DNA of 64,000 nucleotides from Paenibacillus sp. FSL K6-1330 (lineage in GTDB: Bacteria; Bacillota; Bacilli; Paenibacillales; Paenibacillaceae), in contig NZ_CP150269.1 of assembly GCF_037976825.1 (NCBI RefSeq), positions 7,171,501 through 7,235,500 of the forward strand. Reading direction: 5' to 3'. This document shows positions 16,143 to 25,619 of this stretch, piece by piece. The notes under the pieces are model-generated. The model had not been told where the DNA came from. It saw nothing but the letters and a program-made list of their open reading frames with translations, and ran no database searches. The translations under genes were made by a program, and so were the position numbers. Position 1 is the first letter of the stretch; every line of letters starts with the position of its first letter.

Positions 16143-17654
16143 TTAATCACGTTTAATCGAAATCCAACCGTCGCCCTCCTGATGTAACGTTGCGCCGAGC
16201 GCTTCGGCCATAAACCGAAGCGGAACATAGGTTGAACCATTGCTATGCACGAATGGAGCTTCCTGCAGCGTCACGTTTTCACCGCCGACGCTGGCTGTTT
16301 TGGAGCCTACGGTCAATACGATTTCTTCCCCTGTCAGATCATTGATGACTTTAATTTTCTTCGAGCCTTTGGTCCACTTCACTTCAGCATCCAACTGGTC
16401 TGTCAGGTAACGAAGCGGAACGAAGCTTTGGTTGTTTTTCTTGATGACACCATATCCATAATCATCGCTCGAGGGGCTGAGGAACATCATTTTTTGCGTA
16501 ATCTTCAGGTCATCCTTCAACACGTTATAGATGATGGAATCCTTCTCGAAGTTCCGCAGCACTTGGCCTGGCGTCACGGTCCCGTTCAGGACGTCGAGAA
16601 CGCCTTTGGTCGTGTCTACCTGATTGGCTTTGACCGCGCCACCGATGTTCCATACTTCACTCTCGGAATAAACCTTAAAGGACTTCAGCGGCAGTTCCTC
16701 AGAAGCCGGAAGTGCGATGTTTAGTTCCAACGCACTCTTGCGTGTATTCAGCTGCTCATCGAAGAAATAATCCAGCTTGAGTGTTGTATCCTTGCCGAAG
16801 ACCGTTTCGGATCCAGGAACCTCCTCTAATAACTGTTTCTTCTGTTCATCGTAATTTACCATCAGCTCGCTCAAACCGCCATGAACCATTTCGTAAAGCG
16901 AAGCGACGGCTTCTTCCTTGGACTCTTGCGGCAGAAGCTCCACATCTTCGCCGTAGGTCTCACCAATGCTGGTCATCATCGGATAAATAGCATCGTAAGC
17001 ATCGCCTATCAACTGCTTCAAACCGGCTTCGTCCTTAAGCAAACTCTCTGCGAATGGTTTGAACATATTCAGAATTTCCTCACCCGTCAACTCCATATGG
17101 AGATGCGTCAGGTTCAAGCTTTCCCCGTTCACCTTCTCCTGAGCGGACTTCACCGCTATTGTCGATGGATTCGGGAAATGCTTCAGCACAAGCCCTGCCG
17201 CCTTCTTCACGACATCTTGAATCGCCTGCTCATACTGACTGGTATCAGGCAATCCGGGAACGGTTGTATCCATCGATAGATAGAACGGCTGCTTGGCGCC
17301 TTCCAATTGAATCGCCATTCCTTTGGAATCCATGGATATATGAAGCGGAATTTTCTTGTCCGAATATTGGACACTGCCCTGAATGGACACCGTTTTGCTA
17401 TCCTGCACGATGGCATGGTCCATATTGAAGGATAACGAATTAATGAGATCAATCGCTTGTTTATCTTCAGTCGATAGGGCCTTGTCTGATGGCACCACCT
17501 CGAATCGAATACTTGCCTTGGATTCGCTGGATTTAACATCGAGACTGGTAAGCAACGCCTTGTTGATATCCAGTCCCCCGACAGCCTGACATCCTGTCAT
17601 AACGACCAGCACAGCTGCAACGAGTACAGTCAACCATTTGAACTTCTTATACAT
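16143..17654 (-). CDS. Lipoprotein with C-terminal copper-amine-oxidase-type stalk domain
   Basis: A 503-residue secreted lipoprotein. The signal MYKKFKWLTVLVAAVLVVMTGC ends in a lipobox with Cys22. Residues 25-385 have no family I recognise, and are rich in charged residues and helices. The last 115 residues form a double stalk domain with repeated (F/Y)VPLRY and (Y)VPLRF motifs and GSKTASVGG, common in Paenibacillus and thought to bind cell-wall or other surface partners. The start at 17654 is favoured by the signal peptide, with GGGAGGGG 12 bases upstream; an in-frame ATG at 17681 is possible. Monocistronic. Confidence 0.85.
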   Translation of the reverse strand: MYKKFKWLTVLVAAVLVVMTGCQAVGGLDINKALLTSLDVKSSESKASIRFEVVPSDKALSTEDKQAIDLINSLSFNMDHAIVQDSKTVSIQGSVQYSDKKIPLHISMDSKGMAIQLEGAKQPFYLSMDTTVPGLPDTSQYEQAIQDVVKKAAGLVLKHFPNPSTIAVKSAQEKVNGESLNLTHLHMELTGEEILNMFKPFAESLLKDEAGLKQLIGDAYDAIYPMMTSIGETYGEDVELLPQESKEEAVASLYEMVHGGLSELMVNYDEQKKQLLEEVPGSETVFGKDTTLKLDYFFDEQLNTRKSALELNIALPASEELPLKSFKVYSESEVWNIGGAVKANQVDTTKGVLDVLNGTVTPGQVLRNFEKDSIIYNVLKDDLKITQKMMFLSPSSDDYGYGVIKKNNQSFVPLRYLTDQLDAEVKWTKGSKKIKVINDLTGEEIVLTVGSKTASVGGENVTLQEAPFVHSNGSTYVPLRFMAEALGATLHQEGDGWISIKRD

Positions 17655-17911
17655 AACGATAGTTTTCCCCTCCCAAGTCATAGGCTCATTTCTATTATGG
17701 GAAGTGAGGAAATGTTTGTAAATAGGTATTTAAGCCTCGTCACATGCGCACACGCAGAATGGCTGCCCACAGATAGCACATATCGACATTTTGCTATACA
17801 CTGGGAATGAAATATGGATAGTAAAGTGCAAGTTCAACAGTCAACTTTTTTTAGCACCGGGAAGGTTTGCAAAGGGGCTTTTGAACAACCCTATAAAGCG
17901 TGGTGAATCTC

Positions 17912-18601
17912 TTGTTTAAAATTATGTTAATCGAAGACGACGTGACCCTATTCCATGAAGTGCAGGAGCGCCTTTCGCAATGGTCGTATGATGTTTATGG
18001 CATCCGCGATTTCAGCGCCGTACTTCAGGAATTTACAGCGGTTCAGCCCGATCTGGTCATTATCGACATCCAGCTGCCGAAGTTTGACGGGTTCCATTGG
18101 TGCCGAATGATTCGCTCCCACTCGAACGTGCCGATTATCTTCTTGTCTTCCCGCGATCATCCGACCGATATGGTAATGTCCATGCAGCTTGGAGCCGACG
18201 ATTTCATTCAGAAGCCGTTCCACTTTGATGTCCTGATTGCCAAGATCCAGGCCACCCTGCGCCGGGTATACAATTACAACACCGAACGGACAGAGCTGAG
18301 AACATGGCGTGGAGCCACCGTCGAATTCGGTAAAAATACGATTAGCTGCCCTCAGGGGACCGCTGAACTGACTAAGAATGAAATGTTCATTCTGAAAATC
18401 CTTATGGAGCGAAAGAATCAAATCGTCAGCCGGGAAGATCTAATCAAGAGCTTATGGGACAACGAGCATTTTGTCAGCGATAATACCTTAACCGTCAACG
18501 TCAATCGGCTGCGCAAGAAGCTGGAGCCCCTCGGTCTTGATCCTTACATCGAAACGAAGGTGGGACAAGGTTATATCGCCACGGAAGAGGCCCATGCATG
18601 A
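17912..18601 (+). CDS. bceR: Response regulator BceR (bacitracin-type resistance)
   Basis: A 229-residue OmpR-family regulator that is closely similar along its length to B. subtilis BceR as I recall it: receiver with LIEDD near the start, phosphoacceptor Asp in VIIDIQLPKFDGFHWCR, the stretch MVMSMQLGADDFIQKPFHFD, and a C-terminal winged helix ending YIETKVGQGYIA. The TTG at 17912 is taken as start because BceR begins with FKxxLIEDD; GGTGA lies 5 bases upstream. A GTG at 17900 is the longer option. Together with the next three genes it forms a complete peptide-antibiotic detoxification module. Confidence 0.93.
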   Translation: MFKIMLIEDDVTLFHEVQERLSQWSYDVYGIRDFSAVLQEFTAVQPDLVIIDIQLPKFDGFHWCRMIRSHSNVPIIFLSSRDHPTDMVMSMQLGADDFIQKPFHFDVLIAKIQATLRRVYNYNTERTELRTWRGATVEFGKNTISCPQGTAELTKNEMFILKILMERKNQIVSREDLIKSLWDNEHFVSDNTLTVNVNRLRKKLEPLGLDPYIETKVGQGYIATEEAHA

Positions 18602-19602
18602 TGATGGCCTATATCCGGGAACGACTAAGCTGGATTCTGTTCTTCCTGTTTCTGCAGCTGCTGTTTCTGTTCATAGCCGCCGTGGACTCCCAGATCCCGT
18701 TCTTGCCCATCCTTTATATCGTGTTTCTGTCGACGCTGTTCTTCCTGGTGTTTCTGTTTGTGAGGTACAATCGGGAAACCAAGTTCTACAAAAGCCTCCA
18801 GGCGTGGGATGACACCTACGATTTAGCCGCCATCAGCGAGCCGGAGCACCCCTTTGAAGCGATTGCCATGGACATCCTCTCCCTCCAGACCGAGCGCTTC
18901 AAGAAGGAATCCTCCATGCGTCTAATGGAGATGCAAGGGGAAAGGGACGAGCTGTTATCCTGGATTCACGAAGTGAAAACGCCGCTCACCACCATGCAGC
19001 TGATGATCGAGCGCATGGAAAATGAGACGTTAAAAGCTCAGCTCCAGTATGAGTGGCTCCGCATCCACCTGCTACTTGACCAGCAGCTGCACCAGAAGCG
19101 CATCCCCTTTATCCAGAATGATCTGCTGATCGAGGTATCCGTGCTTGAGCCGATCATCTTCCAAGAAATACGTGCGCTCAAGTCCTGGTGCATGCAGAAA
19201 GGCATCGGATTTGACGTTTCCCTTGAGGTAACGGAAGTGCTCAGTGATGCGAAATGGCTGGGCTTTATTATCCGCCAGCTGTTAACCAACGCGGTCAAAT
19301 ACAGCAGCGCTTCGGACATTATCGTCGAGAGCGAGCTCACGGATGATCATGTCAGACTCACCATCCGGGATTCCGGACGCGGCATTGATCCGAAGGACAT
19401 GCCCCGGATTTTCGACAAAGGCTTCACCTCAACCACCTCGCATCAGGACAGTGCCGCAACAGGCATGGGGCTCTATCTGACTCAAAAAGTAGCCGATGCC
19501 CTGTTGATCCGCATTCAGGTGGAATCGAAGCCGGGCATCGGCACCACCTTCACCTTAATCTTTCCGAAACGGAATGATTTTGTGAGCATGACCGGCATGT
19601 GA
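18598..19602 (+). CDS. bceS: Intramembrane-sensing histidine kinase BceS
   Basis: A 334-residue kinase with two helices (about 11-30 and 36-54) separated by only five or six external residues, the BceS hallmark: it has no sensor domain of its own and reads the activity of the BceAB transporter. Phosphoacceptor His124 lies in SWIHEVKTPLTTMQ; the ATPase domain has NAVKYSS, RDSGRGID and GMGLYLTQ. The start overlaps the bceR stop by four bases. Its stop codon lies in the inverted repeat proposed as the BceR box. Confidence 0.93.
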   Translation: MMMAYIRERLSWILFFLFLQLLFLFIAAVDSQIPFLPILYIVFLSTLFFLVFLFVRYNRETKFYKSLQAWDDTYDLAAISEPEHPFEAIAMDILSLQTERFKKESSMRLMEMQGERDELLSWIHEVKTPLTTMQLMIERMENETLKAQLQYEWLRIHLLLDQQLHQKRIPFIQNDLLIEVSVLEPIIFQEIRALKSWCMQKGIGFDVSLEVTEVLSDAKWLGFIIRQLLTNAVKYSSASDIIVESELTDDHVRLTIRDSGRGIDPKDMPRIFDKGFTSTTSHQDSAATGMGLYLTQKVADALLIRIQVESKPGIGTTFTLIFPKRNDFVSMTGM

Positions 19603-19618
19603 CAACAATGTCACATGC
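19595..19618. promoter_or_regulatory. Inverted repeat containing a BceR box, upstream of bceAB
   Basis: A perfect 9-bp inverted repeat with a 6-base loop contains TGACA-acaa-TGTCA (19600-19613), which matches the TnACA-N4-TGTnA pattern described for BceR-type regulators. TATGAT at 19667-19672 is a candidate -10 with no good -35, as expected for an activator-dependent promoter. The repeat could also act as a weak terminator for bceRS. Confidence 0.7.
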
Positions 19619-19701
19619 TTTTGCGCTTTGTTCGGCGAATCGAAGGAAAAGGCGCTCCGACTCCTTTATGATAAGGACAGATAACGAAGGAGTGAGTGAA
19701 A

Positions 19702-20463
19702 TTGGCAATTCTTGAAGCTAACCAAATTCATAAAAGCTACGGCAACAAATTCAATAAACAGGAAGTGCTGAAGGGCATCGATATCCGCGTGGATAAAGGC
19801 GAGTTCGTCAGCATCATGGGCGCATCGGGCTCAGGAAAAACCACGCTGCTGAACGTGCTCTCCTCGATCGATAAAGTAAGCCTCGGCAGCATAAAAATCG
19901 AGGGCAAAGAGTTTACGGGTCTCAAGGAGAAGGAGCTGGCGGAGTTCCGGAAGCACCATCTGGGATTTATTTTTCAGGAGTACAATCTGCTGGATACCTT
20001 GACCGTCAAAGAAAACGTGCTGCTGCCGCTCTCCATCAAGAAGGTATCCAAAAAGGAAGCCGATCAGAAGTTCCAAACAATCGCGACCGAGCTTGGCATC
20101 TACGAACTCAAGGATAAATATCCGAACCAAATCTCCGGAGGACAGAAGCAGCGAACCTCTGCCGCCCGGGCGTTCATCCATGATCCGAGCATTATTTTTG
20201 CCGATGAGCCGACAGGGGCGCTGGACTCGAAGTCCGCTTCCGATCTGTTGAACAAGCTAAGCGAATTAAATCAGAAGATCGACTCCACGATCATCATGGT
20301 TACCCATGATCCCGTGGCCGCCAGCTATTGCACCCGGGTGGTCTTCATTAAGGACGGACAGATCTACACCCAGCTGAATAAAGGCGAGCAATCCCAGCAG
20401 GCCTTCTTCAATGACATCATTAAGACTCAGGGCGTGCTAGGCGGTGTTCAGAATGAACATTAA
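19702..20463 (+). CDS. bceA: BceA, ATP-binding subunit of bacitracin-type ABC transporter
   Basis: A 253-residue ATPase, the same length as B. subtilis BceA. Walker A is GASGSGKT near residues 38-45, the signature [11 protein letters not shown], Walker [21 protein letters not shown], and the C-terminus ends [12 protein letters not shown] like its homolog. TTG at 19702 is preferred over GTG 19696 because AAGGAG then sits 9 bases upstream and the N-terminus aligns with BceA. BceA drives the permease BceB, which frees lipid II-cycle intermediates from bound peptide antibiotics. Confidence 0.93.
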   Translation: MAILEANQIHKSYGNKFNKQEVLKGIDIRVDKGEFVSIMGASGSGKTTLLNVLSSIDKVSLGSIKIEGKEFTGLKEKELAEFRKHHLGFIFQEYNLLDTLTVKENVLLPLSIKKVSKKEADQKFQTIATELGIYELKDKYPNQISGGQKQRTSAARAFIHDPSIIFADEPTGALDSKSASDLLNKLSELNQKIDSTIIMVTHDPVAASYCTRVVFIKDGQIYTQLNKGEQSQQAFFNDIIKTQGVLGGVQNEH

Positions 20464-22402
20464 TTATCTGATCTACCGGAATTTGAAGAAGAATATCAAA
20501 AATTATTATCTGTATGTATTTGCGCTCATCTTCAGCGTGGGCCTGTACTTCGCGTTTGTTACGCTGCAATATGATCCGGCAATGGATGAAGCGAAAGGCT
20601 CCGTTAAGGGGGCGGCTGCGCTTGGCGCGGCTTCCGTGCTGTTAGTAGCCATCGTGGCGATATTTCTGCTGTATGCCAACACGATCTTTATTAAACGGCG
20701 CAGCAAAGAGATCGGGCTGTTTCAACTCATCGGACTGACCAAGGGTAAGATATTCCGAATCCTCAGCGCGGAGAATCTGATTCTGTATTTCGGCTCGATG
20801 GTCATCGGCATTTTTGCCGGATTTGCGGGTTCGCGCTTGATCTTAATGATTCTGTTCAAGATCACCGGCGTTGATACCAAGGCGGCTCTAACCTTCTCCA
20901 CCGAAGCCATGATCCAGACCGTGATTGTGTTTGCCGTCATATACGTGTTGATCATGATCATGAATTATACGTTCATCAAAAGACAGAGCATTCTGTCCCT
21001 CTTCCACGCGGTATCCACAACCGAAAACCGGGTGAAGAAGATGTCCTTCTTGGAAATGCTGTTCGGTCTGTTTGGAATCGGGCTCATCGTGCTCGGTTAC
21101 TATGTATCCACCAAGCTGTTCAGCGGGGATTTCACCACCATGAACGAACTGTTCATGGCCATGATCCTGATCTTGGGATCGGTTATCATCGGGACCTATC
21201 TATTCTATAAAGGGTCGGTCAGCTTTCTATTCAATGCCATCCGTAAGAGCAAGGGCGGTTACTTGTCCCTGAATGAGGTGCTGTCCCTCTCCTCCATCAT
21301 GTTCCGCATGAAATCGAATGCGCTGCTGCTGACCATCATTACGACCGTATCCGCACTCGCGATCGGACTATTGTCTCTCAGTTATATCTCATACTATTCT
21401 GCAGAGAAATCAGCCGAGCAGAGCGTGCCCAATCACTTTGCGGTTGCGGACCAGAAGGATTTTTCCGCCTTTATCCAGGCACTTACGGATGAAGATATCG
21501 AATTTAAGCAGACCGAACGCGACGTAATCCAGGTAAATGCGGACCTATCCGACATTATCGGGGCCAGCCTGGAGATATCTGGGCAAGTGGATTCCAGTTC
21601 CATGATCATCCCGGTCATCAGTGATGCCAGCGTGAAGGGCAAGGATGTTTCCCCCGGAGAGACGCTGTTCACGGGATACAGTGACGCGATCCAGCAATTT
21701 ATGGCGATTCAGACCACAGGAGAAATTGAACTCATAAGCCCTAAACAAAGCTTTAAGCAGAAGCTTATCGGCTTGGACAAGGAAGCCTACGTATCCTATT
21801 TTTATGCAAGCGGCGGGCTGCCGACAGCGATTGTGGATCAGACCGTATTTGATAAGCTGGCTCAGGATTTGGATCCGAAGATCCAGAAGAAGACCAATGT
21901 CTATCTCGGCATTGATATTGTGGATCCAAACGCTGTAGATCAGGCCAATCAGATCTTTAAGAGCCTCGGCATTAGCGAGGAAACAGGGAACCTCTCTCAG
22001 ACGGAAATGGCCTTCAACCAGAAAAGCAATATGGGCTTGATGATGTTCATCGTGGGATTCCTGGGACTTACCTTCCTGATTACTTCAGGATGCATCCTGT
22101 ACTTCAAGCAGATGGATGAAGCTGAAGAGGAGAAACCGAATTATACCATTCTTCGGAAACTGGGCTTTACTCAAGGAAACCTGCTGAAGGGAATTCAGAT
22201 CAAGCAGCTGTTTAATTTCGGCATTCCGCTGGTCGTCGGGTTGTCCCACAGTTACTTTGCCGTTAAATCCGGCTGGTTCTTCTTCGGAACCGAGTTGTGG
22301 CTGCCTATGGTCATGGTTATGCTGTTATATACGGCGCTGTATTCCATATTCGGGTTGTTATCCGTAATGTTCTATAAACGGGTAATTAAAGAAGCGTTGT
22401 AA
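20453..22402 (+). CDS. bceB: BceB, permease subunit of bacitracin-type ABC transporter
   Basis: A 649-residue permease with ten helices and one large extracytoplasmic domain of about 200 residues between helices VII and VIII (about 325-530), the part thought to recognise the antibiotic complex. Conserved FtsX-type segments include [27 protein letters not shown] residues near 70-90, and [17 protein letters not shown] before the large domain. The start ATG 20453 ([14 protein letters not shown]) matches BceB and overlaps the bceA end by 11 bases. The external domain is the part that departs most from the B. subtilis protein, so the antibiotic range may differ. Confidence 0.93.
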   Translation: MNINYLIYRNLKKNIKNYYLYVFALIFSVGLYFAFVTLQYDPAMDEAKGSVKGAAALGAASVLLVAIVAIFLLYANTIFIKRRSKEIGLFQLIGLTKGKIFRILSAENLILYFGSMVIGIFAGFAGSRLILMILFKITGVDTKAALTFSTEAMIQTVIVFAVIYVLIMIMNYTFIKRQSILSLFHAVSTTENRVKKMSFLEMLFGLFGIGLIVLGYYVSTKLFSGDFTTMNELFMAMILILGSVIIGTYLFYKGSVSFLFNAIRKSKGGYLSLNEVLSLSSIMFRMKSNALLLTIITTVSALAIGLLSLSYISYYSAEKSAEQSVPNHFAVADQKDFSAFIQALTDEDIEFKQTERDVIQVNADLSDIIGASLEISGQVDSSSMIIPVISDASVKGKDVSPGETLFTGYSDAIQQFMAIQTTGEIELISPKQSFKQKLIGLDKEAYVSYFYASGGLPTAIVDQTVFDKLAQDLDPKIQKKTNVYLGIDIVDPNAVDQANQIFKSLGISEETGNLSQTEMAFNQKSNMGLMMFIVGFLGLTFLITSGCILYFKQMDEAEEEKPNYTILRKLGFTQGNLLKGIQIKQLFNFGIPLVVGLSHSYFAVKSGWFFFGTELWLPMVMVMLLYTALYSIFGLLSVMFYKRVIKEAL

Positions 22403-22408
22403 ACGAGG

Positions 22409-22456
22409 TGCATGGTTGGGCCCAGGAATGATTCGGGTTCCATCCATGCATTTTTT
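22409..22456 (+). terminator. Terminator of bceAB
   Basis: Stem TGCATGG (22409-22415) / CCATGCA (22444-22450) followed by TTTTTTCTTTTTTT, seven bases after the bceB stop. Confidence 0.85.
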
Positions 22457-22548
22457 CTTTTTTTAGTAGGGAGATCTCTAGAGACCCGGGAGAAAGCAAC
22501 TTCGAAACATTCCAATCGTGGACACCTTAAGGTGTGAAAAACCGCGGA

Positions 22549-23034
22549 TTACCATTCCAGCGCTCTGCAGCTCTTCTGCAGCTTCCGAATATACACAATC
22601 TGGCCGATATGATAGGCATTGTGCAGGGTGGCATTGCTTATGATCTCCCACCACTTAGCCGGCCCCGGAAATCCGTTCACTTCCTGCTCAAGCTTGGTCT
22701 CTGACAGCAGTTCCTGCCACTGCAATAAGACCGCTATCAATCGGTCTCTCAACTCTGCAAAGGTCGCGTGATCCGGAATGATGAAGCTTAAATGATTGCC
22801 CCCAATAGAGGGCACGGCATCTATCCGCGATTCACGGTACCTGGACTGCCACGTTTCATTCCAATACAGCAGGTGCTGTATGATCTCAACAATGCTGTGA
22901 CTCTCGTTGGCAGGTGTCCAGAACGCTTCATCCTCGGTCAAATGTTCCACAGATTGCTGGAACGGGATATGCCAGCTGGGATCATTCACATTCGCTAACA
23001 TTTGATTCATTAGAACATCATTTGCATGCGCCAT
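22549..23034 (-). CDS. DinB family protein
   Basis: A 161-residue four-helix-bundle protein of the DinB/YfiT superfamily. The three metal ligands typical of the fold can be placed: His in EIIQHLLYWNETW near residue 53, and the C-terminal pair in NATLHNAYHIGQIVYIRK. Family members include thiol-dependent transferases such as bacillithiol S-transferases; no specific substrate can be inferred. GGAGTG lies about 10 bases before the ATG. It is monocistronic and stands between the bce terminator and a small secreted-protein gene. Confidence 0.85.
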   Translation of the reverse strand: MAHANDVLMNQMLANVNDPSWHIPFQQSVEHLTEDEAFWTPANESHSIVEIIQHLLYWNETWQSRYRESRIDAVPSIGGNHLSFIIPDHATFAELRDRLIAVLLQWQELLSETKLEQEVNGFPGPAKWWEIISNATLHNAYHIGQIVYIRKLQKSCRALEW

Positions 23035-23171
23035 GGGTCATTCACTCCTTCATGCGCCCGGTAATGAGCAGCATCACAAATCATGACTAATTTTACTATA
23101 GGATGAAGTCCTGTGATTCGCAGAAAATGATTAAAATTATTCTTTCTCGGCTAGTCACGCACGCATAGAAT

Positions 23172-23579
23172 CTACCTCACATGGAACAAGTCCAAATAAT
23201 ACTGCGCCGTTGGCGTATCATTCTTGAAACGCAGCTCGATTTTCTCCCCGCTTCCCTTGCACAGGCCCACCGTAATCTCAAAATAGCTTGCCCCGTGCAT
23301 CGCATCAACAGGACTTGCATGATGGTCTTCCTCCGTCATCGTTGACCGCTCGTTGATCGATAGAATCTGTTCGCAGCCAAAAGAAGGATAGGTCTCATGG
23401 TATATATCCTGAAGTGACGATCGGATAACCGGGTATAGCTGCTGCAGCATGGCCTTCTCGAGCTGCTGCTCTCTTGACTTCTCTTGTGGCCGTGCGTAGG
23501 CTGCGCTTCCTACCGGGCCGAAAATGAGGAGGCCGCTTAGAAGCAGCAGACAGAAGGTTAATTTGGGCTTCACGTGCAT
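23172..23579 (-). CDS. Small secreted protein of unknown function
   Basis: A 135-residue protein with a clear signal peptide: basic start, hydrophobic core LTFCLLLLSGLLIFGPVGSAA, and a likely cut after AYA near residue 29. The mature part of about 105 residues contains two cysteines (in FGCEQIL and VGLCKGSG) that could form a disulfide. The general plan, a helix followed by a strand-rich half ending KNDTPTAQYYLDLFHV, recalls the DUF3888 secreted proteins of Bacillus, but I am not certain of that. AAGGTGA precedes the ATG; a GTG two codons later is also possible. Confidence 0.65.
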   Translation of the reverse strand: MHVKPKLTFCLLLLSGLLIFGPVGSAAYARPQEKSREQQLEKAMLQQLYPVIRSSLQDIYHETYPSFGCEQILSINERSTMTEEDHHASPVDAMHGASYFEITVGLCKGSGEKIELRFKNDTPTAQYYLDLFHVR

Positions 23580-23658
23580 TCACCTTTTTCGTTTTTCTGC
23601 TTAGGATTTCCTATTGGAAGCTTATATAGTCCTCCTTGCATTTTCGTTCATGCATGCC

Positions 23659-23685
23659 AAAAAAGACTGCCTCAGCGGCAGTCTT
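23659..23685 (-). terminator. Terminator of the MarR-MFS operon
   Basis: Perfect 9-bp stem AAGACTGCC (23663-23671) / GGCAGTCTT (23677-23685), running on the minus strand into TTTTTT, immediately after the MFS stop. Confidence 0.85.
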
Positions 23686-23693
23686 ACATGACT

Positions 23694-24917
23694 TTAAATC
23701 TTTGATGTATGCACGACAGCATGCCCGTCGTTCCCGTCTTTTTCTTTTTTCCCAACTAAGAAGTGATACAGCACAATACCCGCAGCGAGCAGGACTGCCA
23801 TCGCGATGTACATGCCCCGGAAGCCGACAAGCGGTGTCAGGAAACCAAGTATAAAGGGCCCGAACCCGATGCCCACGTCCACAAATATATAAAAGGTCGA
23901 CGTCGCAAGTCCAATCCGGTGAGCCGGTGAACGCTTGATGGCAAGGGCCTGGGAGCTGGACTGCGTCGTACCGTAGCCCAGACCGACAAATACGGCCGAG
24001 AGCAGCAAGGTCAGACCGTGGTGGGCTTGACTGAGCAGCACCATGCCGATCGCAAATGAAAGTATCGCGGGATACATCACCACGTTGGCCCCTCTTTGGT
24101 CAAACCACCGGCCCGTGAACGGTCTCGACAGAATGACCACAATAGCGTAGACAATAAAGAAATAACTGGCTATTTCGGTCAAACTGATCTGTCCGGCAAA
24201 GATCATGAGGTACGTTAAAACGCTGGAATATCCGAAACCCATGACGAAGCTAACCAGTGAAATCGGTAATGCTTTCGGTTCAATAAAATTGGATAGTTTC
24301 AATCCTTGCAGATCCTTCTCTTGCTCAGCGGTCAGCACCAGCCTCGGTATGTTCATAAAGAATGCGGACAACAAAGAGAGAACACCCAGTACCGCGCACA
24401 GCGTGAAGTTGGCCATCATCGAAGCATGTTCGTTAATCATCAGACCAATAAAAGGGCCAATGGCCGAAGCGATAATGATACTCACGCCATAATAACCCGT
24501 ACCTTCACCCCTTCTGGAGTTCGGAATCAGGCTGGCTGCAATCGTGCCTGTTGCCGTTGAAGCGAGTGCGAAGGCTATGCCGTGGAAGAACCGGACAATG
24601 AGCAGCACGCTCAGGCTGTTCACGATGAAATATAACCCGATAAGAACGCTAAAGGCGATCAGACCGGTAAAAAGAAGTTTTTTGCGCCCGATCCTCTCAA
24701 TGATGCTGCCTCCAATCAACCGTCCAATCAAAGCGCCCACGACAAAAATGCTGGAAGCCAAGCCAGCCATTCCTGTCGATGCATGAAATTCATTCTTCGC
24801 ATATGAGGACATAATGACCACTAATAAATAAAAACATAAAAAGAGCAGGAAATTGACGCCAAACACAATCAAAAAATCCTTGCTCCACAATCGATCTCGC
24901 GAGTCTGCTTGCTCCAA
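23694..24917 (-). CDS. MFS drug-efflux-type transporter
   Basis: A 407-residue transporter with twelve helices of the major facilitator superfamily. The loop 2-3 motif GRLIGGSIIERIGRKKLL is well kept, and the second copy after helix 8 reads RPFTGRWFDQRGANVV. This is the DHA1-like exporter group often paired with MarR repressors. TTG 24917 has AAGGTGA six bases before it and begins one base after the marR stop; GTG 24926, overlapping the marR end, is the other option. The substrate is unknown, but regulation by an adjacent MarR points to efflux of a phenolic or antibiotic inducer. Confidence 0.9.
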   Translation of the reverse strand: MEQADSRDRLWSKDFLIVFGVNFLLFLCFYLLVVIMSSYAKNEFHASTGMAGLASSIFVVGALIGRLIGGSIIERIGRKKLLFTGLIAFSVLIGLYFIVNSLSVLLIVRFFHGIAFALASTATGTIAASLIPNSRRGEGTGYYGVSIIIASAIGPFIGLMINEHASMMANFTLCAVLGVLSLLSAFFMNIPRLVLTAEQEKDLQGLKLSNFIEPKALPISLVSFVMGFGYSSVLTYLMIFAGQISLTEIASYFFIVYAIVVILSRPFTGRWFDQRGANVVMYPAILSFAIGMVLLSQAHHGLTLLLSAVFVGLGYGTTQSSSQALAIKRSPAHRIGLATSTFYIFVDVGIGFGPFILGFLTPLVGFRGMYIAMAVLLAAGIVLYHFLVGKKEKDGNDGHAVVHTSKI

Positions 24918-24918
24918 G

Positions 24919-25347
24919 TTAATCACCTTTTCTAATAATGTTGTCTCTGACCGTCTCCATCACACGAATAACCGTGGCCTGTTCCTCAGCAGAGACACCT
25001 TCCATAATCTCCTGTTCATATTGGTCGAACACCTTACGGACTTGCTGGACAACGCCAACTCCCGTCTTGGATAGCTGAATGCGCTTCTCCCGTTTATCAC
25101 GTACCGGAATTTGCTCCACGTAGTCGAGCTTAATCAGCGCGTTCACGGTTCGGGTTACCGTGGGCTTCTCCACGTAAAGCATTTTGGATAGCTCCACCAA
25201 GGTCATCGACTCATAAACATCCAGATAGTACATAATGGACCACTGGGCATAATACAGGTTATAGTCTTCAAGCTTACGGTTCAGCTCATTGACGAAAGGG
25301 CGATGCAGCGTAAAATATTTATGGAAAAAATGTCTGTGGGCGTCCAT
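24919..25347 (-). CDS. MarR family transcriptional repressor
   Basis: A 142-residue regulator. The winged helix spans residues 45-100: MTLVELSKMLYVEKPTVTRTVNALIKLDYVEQ is the recognition part and DKREKRIQLSKTG the wing, with terminal helices for dimerisation. It is the first gene of a two-gene operon with the MFS exporter, stop and start practically touching. A near-perfect palindrome lies 22 bases upstream of its start, so it most likely represses its own operon until a small-molecule ligand releases it. Confidence 0.92.
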   Translation of the reverse strand: MDAHRHFFHKYFTLHRPFVNELNRKLEDYNLYYAQWSIMYYLDVYESMTLVELSKMLYVEKPTVTRTVNALIKLDYVEQIPVRDKREKRIQLSKTGVGVVQQVRKVFDQYEQEIMEGVSAEEQATVIRVMETVRDNIIRKGD

Positions 25348-25368
25348 TTGATACCTCCATTCAAAATG

Positions 25369-25383
25369 GTTACCTTGGGTAAC
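25369..25383. promoter_or_regulatory. MarR operator (palindrome)
   Basis: GTTACC-ttg-GGTAAC, a perfect 6-3-6 inverted repeat directly upstream of the marR-MFS operon. The position between the likely promoter and the ribosome site suits repression. Confidence 0.75.
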
Positions 25384-25543
25384 TATTTATTGATTATAAA
25401 GAAGATCCTTTGCATTGTCCATCCCAATTGATTTCCAATTACAAACGCTAGCCGCTTTCCAATCAGCATAACGACGCTTATTCTCCCTGTTTTGAAATGA
25501 TCTATTCGCTTCTTGCCCCTTCCGTGAGCGAACATCGGGCAAC

Positions 25544-25592
25544 AAAAAAACCGCCCTTGGGCGATGGAAGATAAGACAACCATCTAAGGGCG
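25544..25592 (-). terminator. Terminator of the aldolase/lactone-oxidase operon
   Basis: Paired arms CGCCCTT (25552-25558) / AAGGGCG (25586-25592) enclose GATGG / CCATC; on the minus strand the hairpin ends in seven T residues (25550-25544), 28 bases past the oxidase stop. Confidence 0.8.
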
Positions 25593-25619
25593 ATTTTATT
25601 TGAGATGTTTGATCGTGGT

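Noticed and set aside
25383..25583. A 66-codon open frame between the marR gene and the lactone-oxidase operon
   Set aside because: It overlaps the MarR operator and a terminator, and no ribosome site precedes it.
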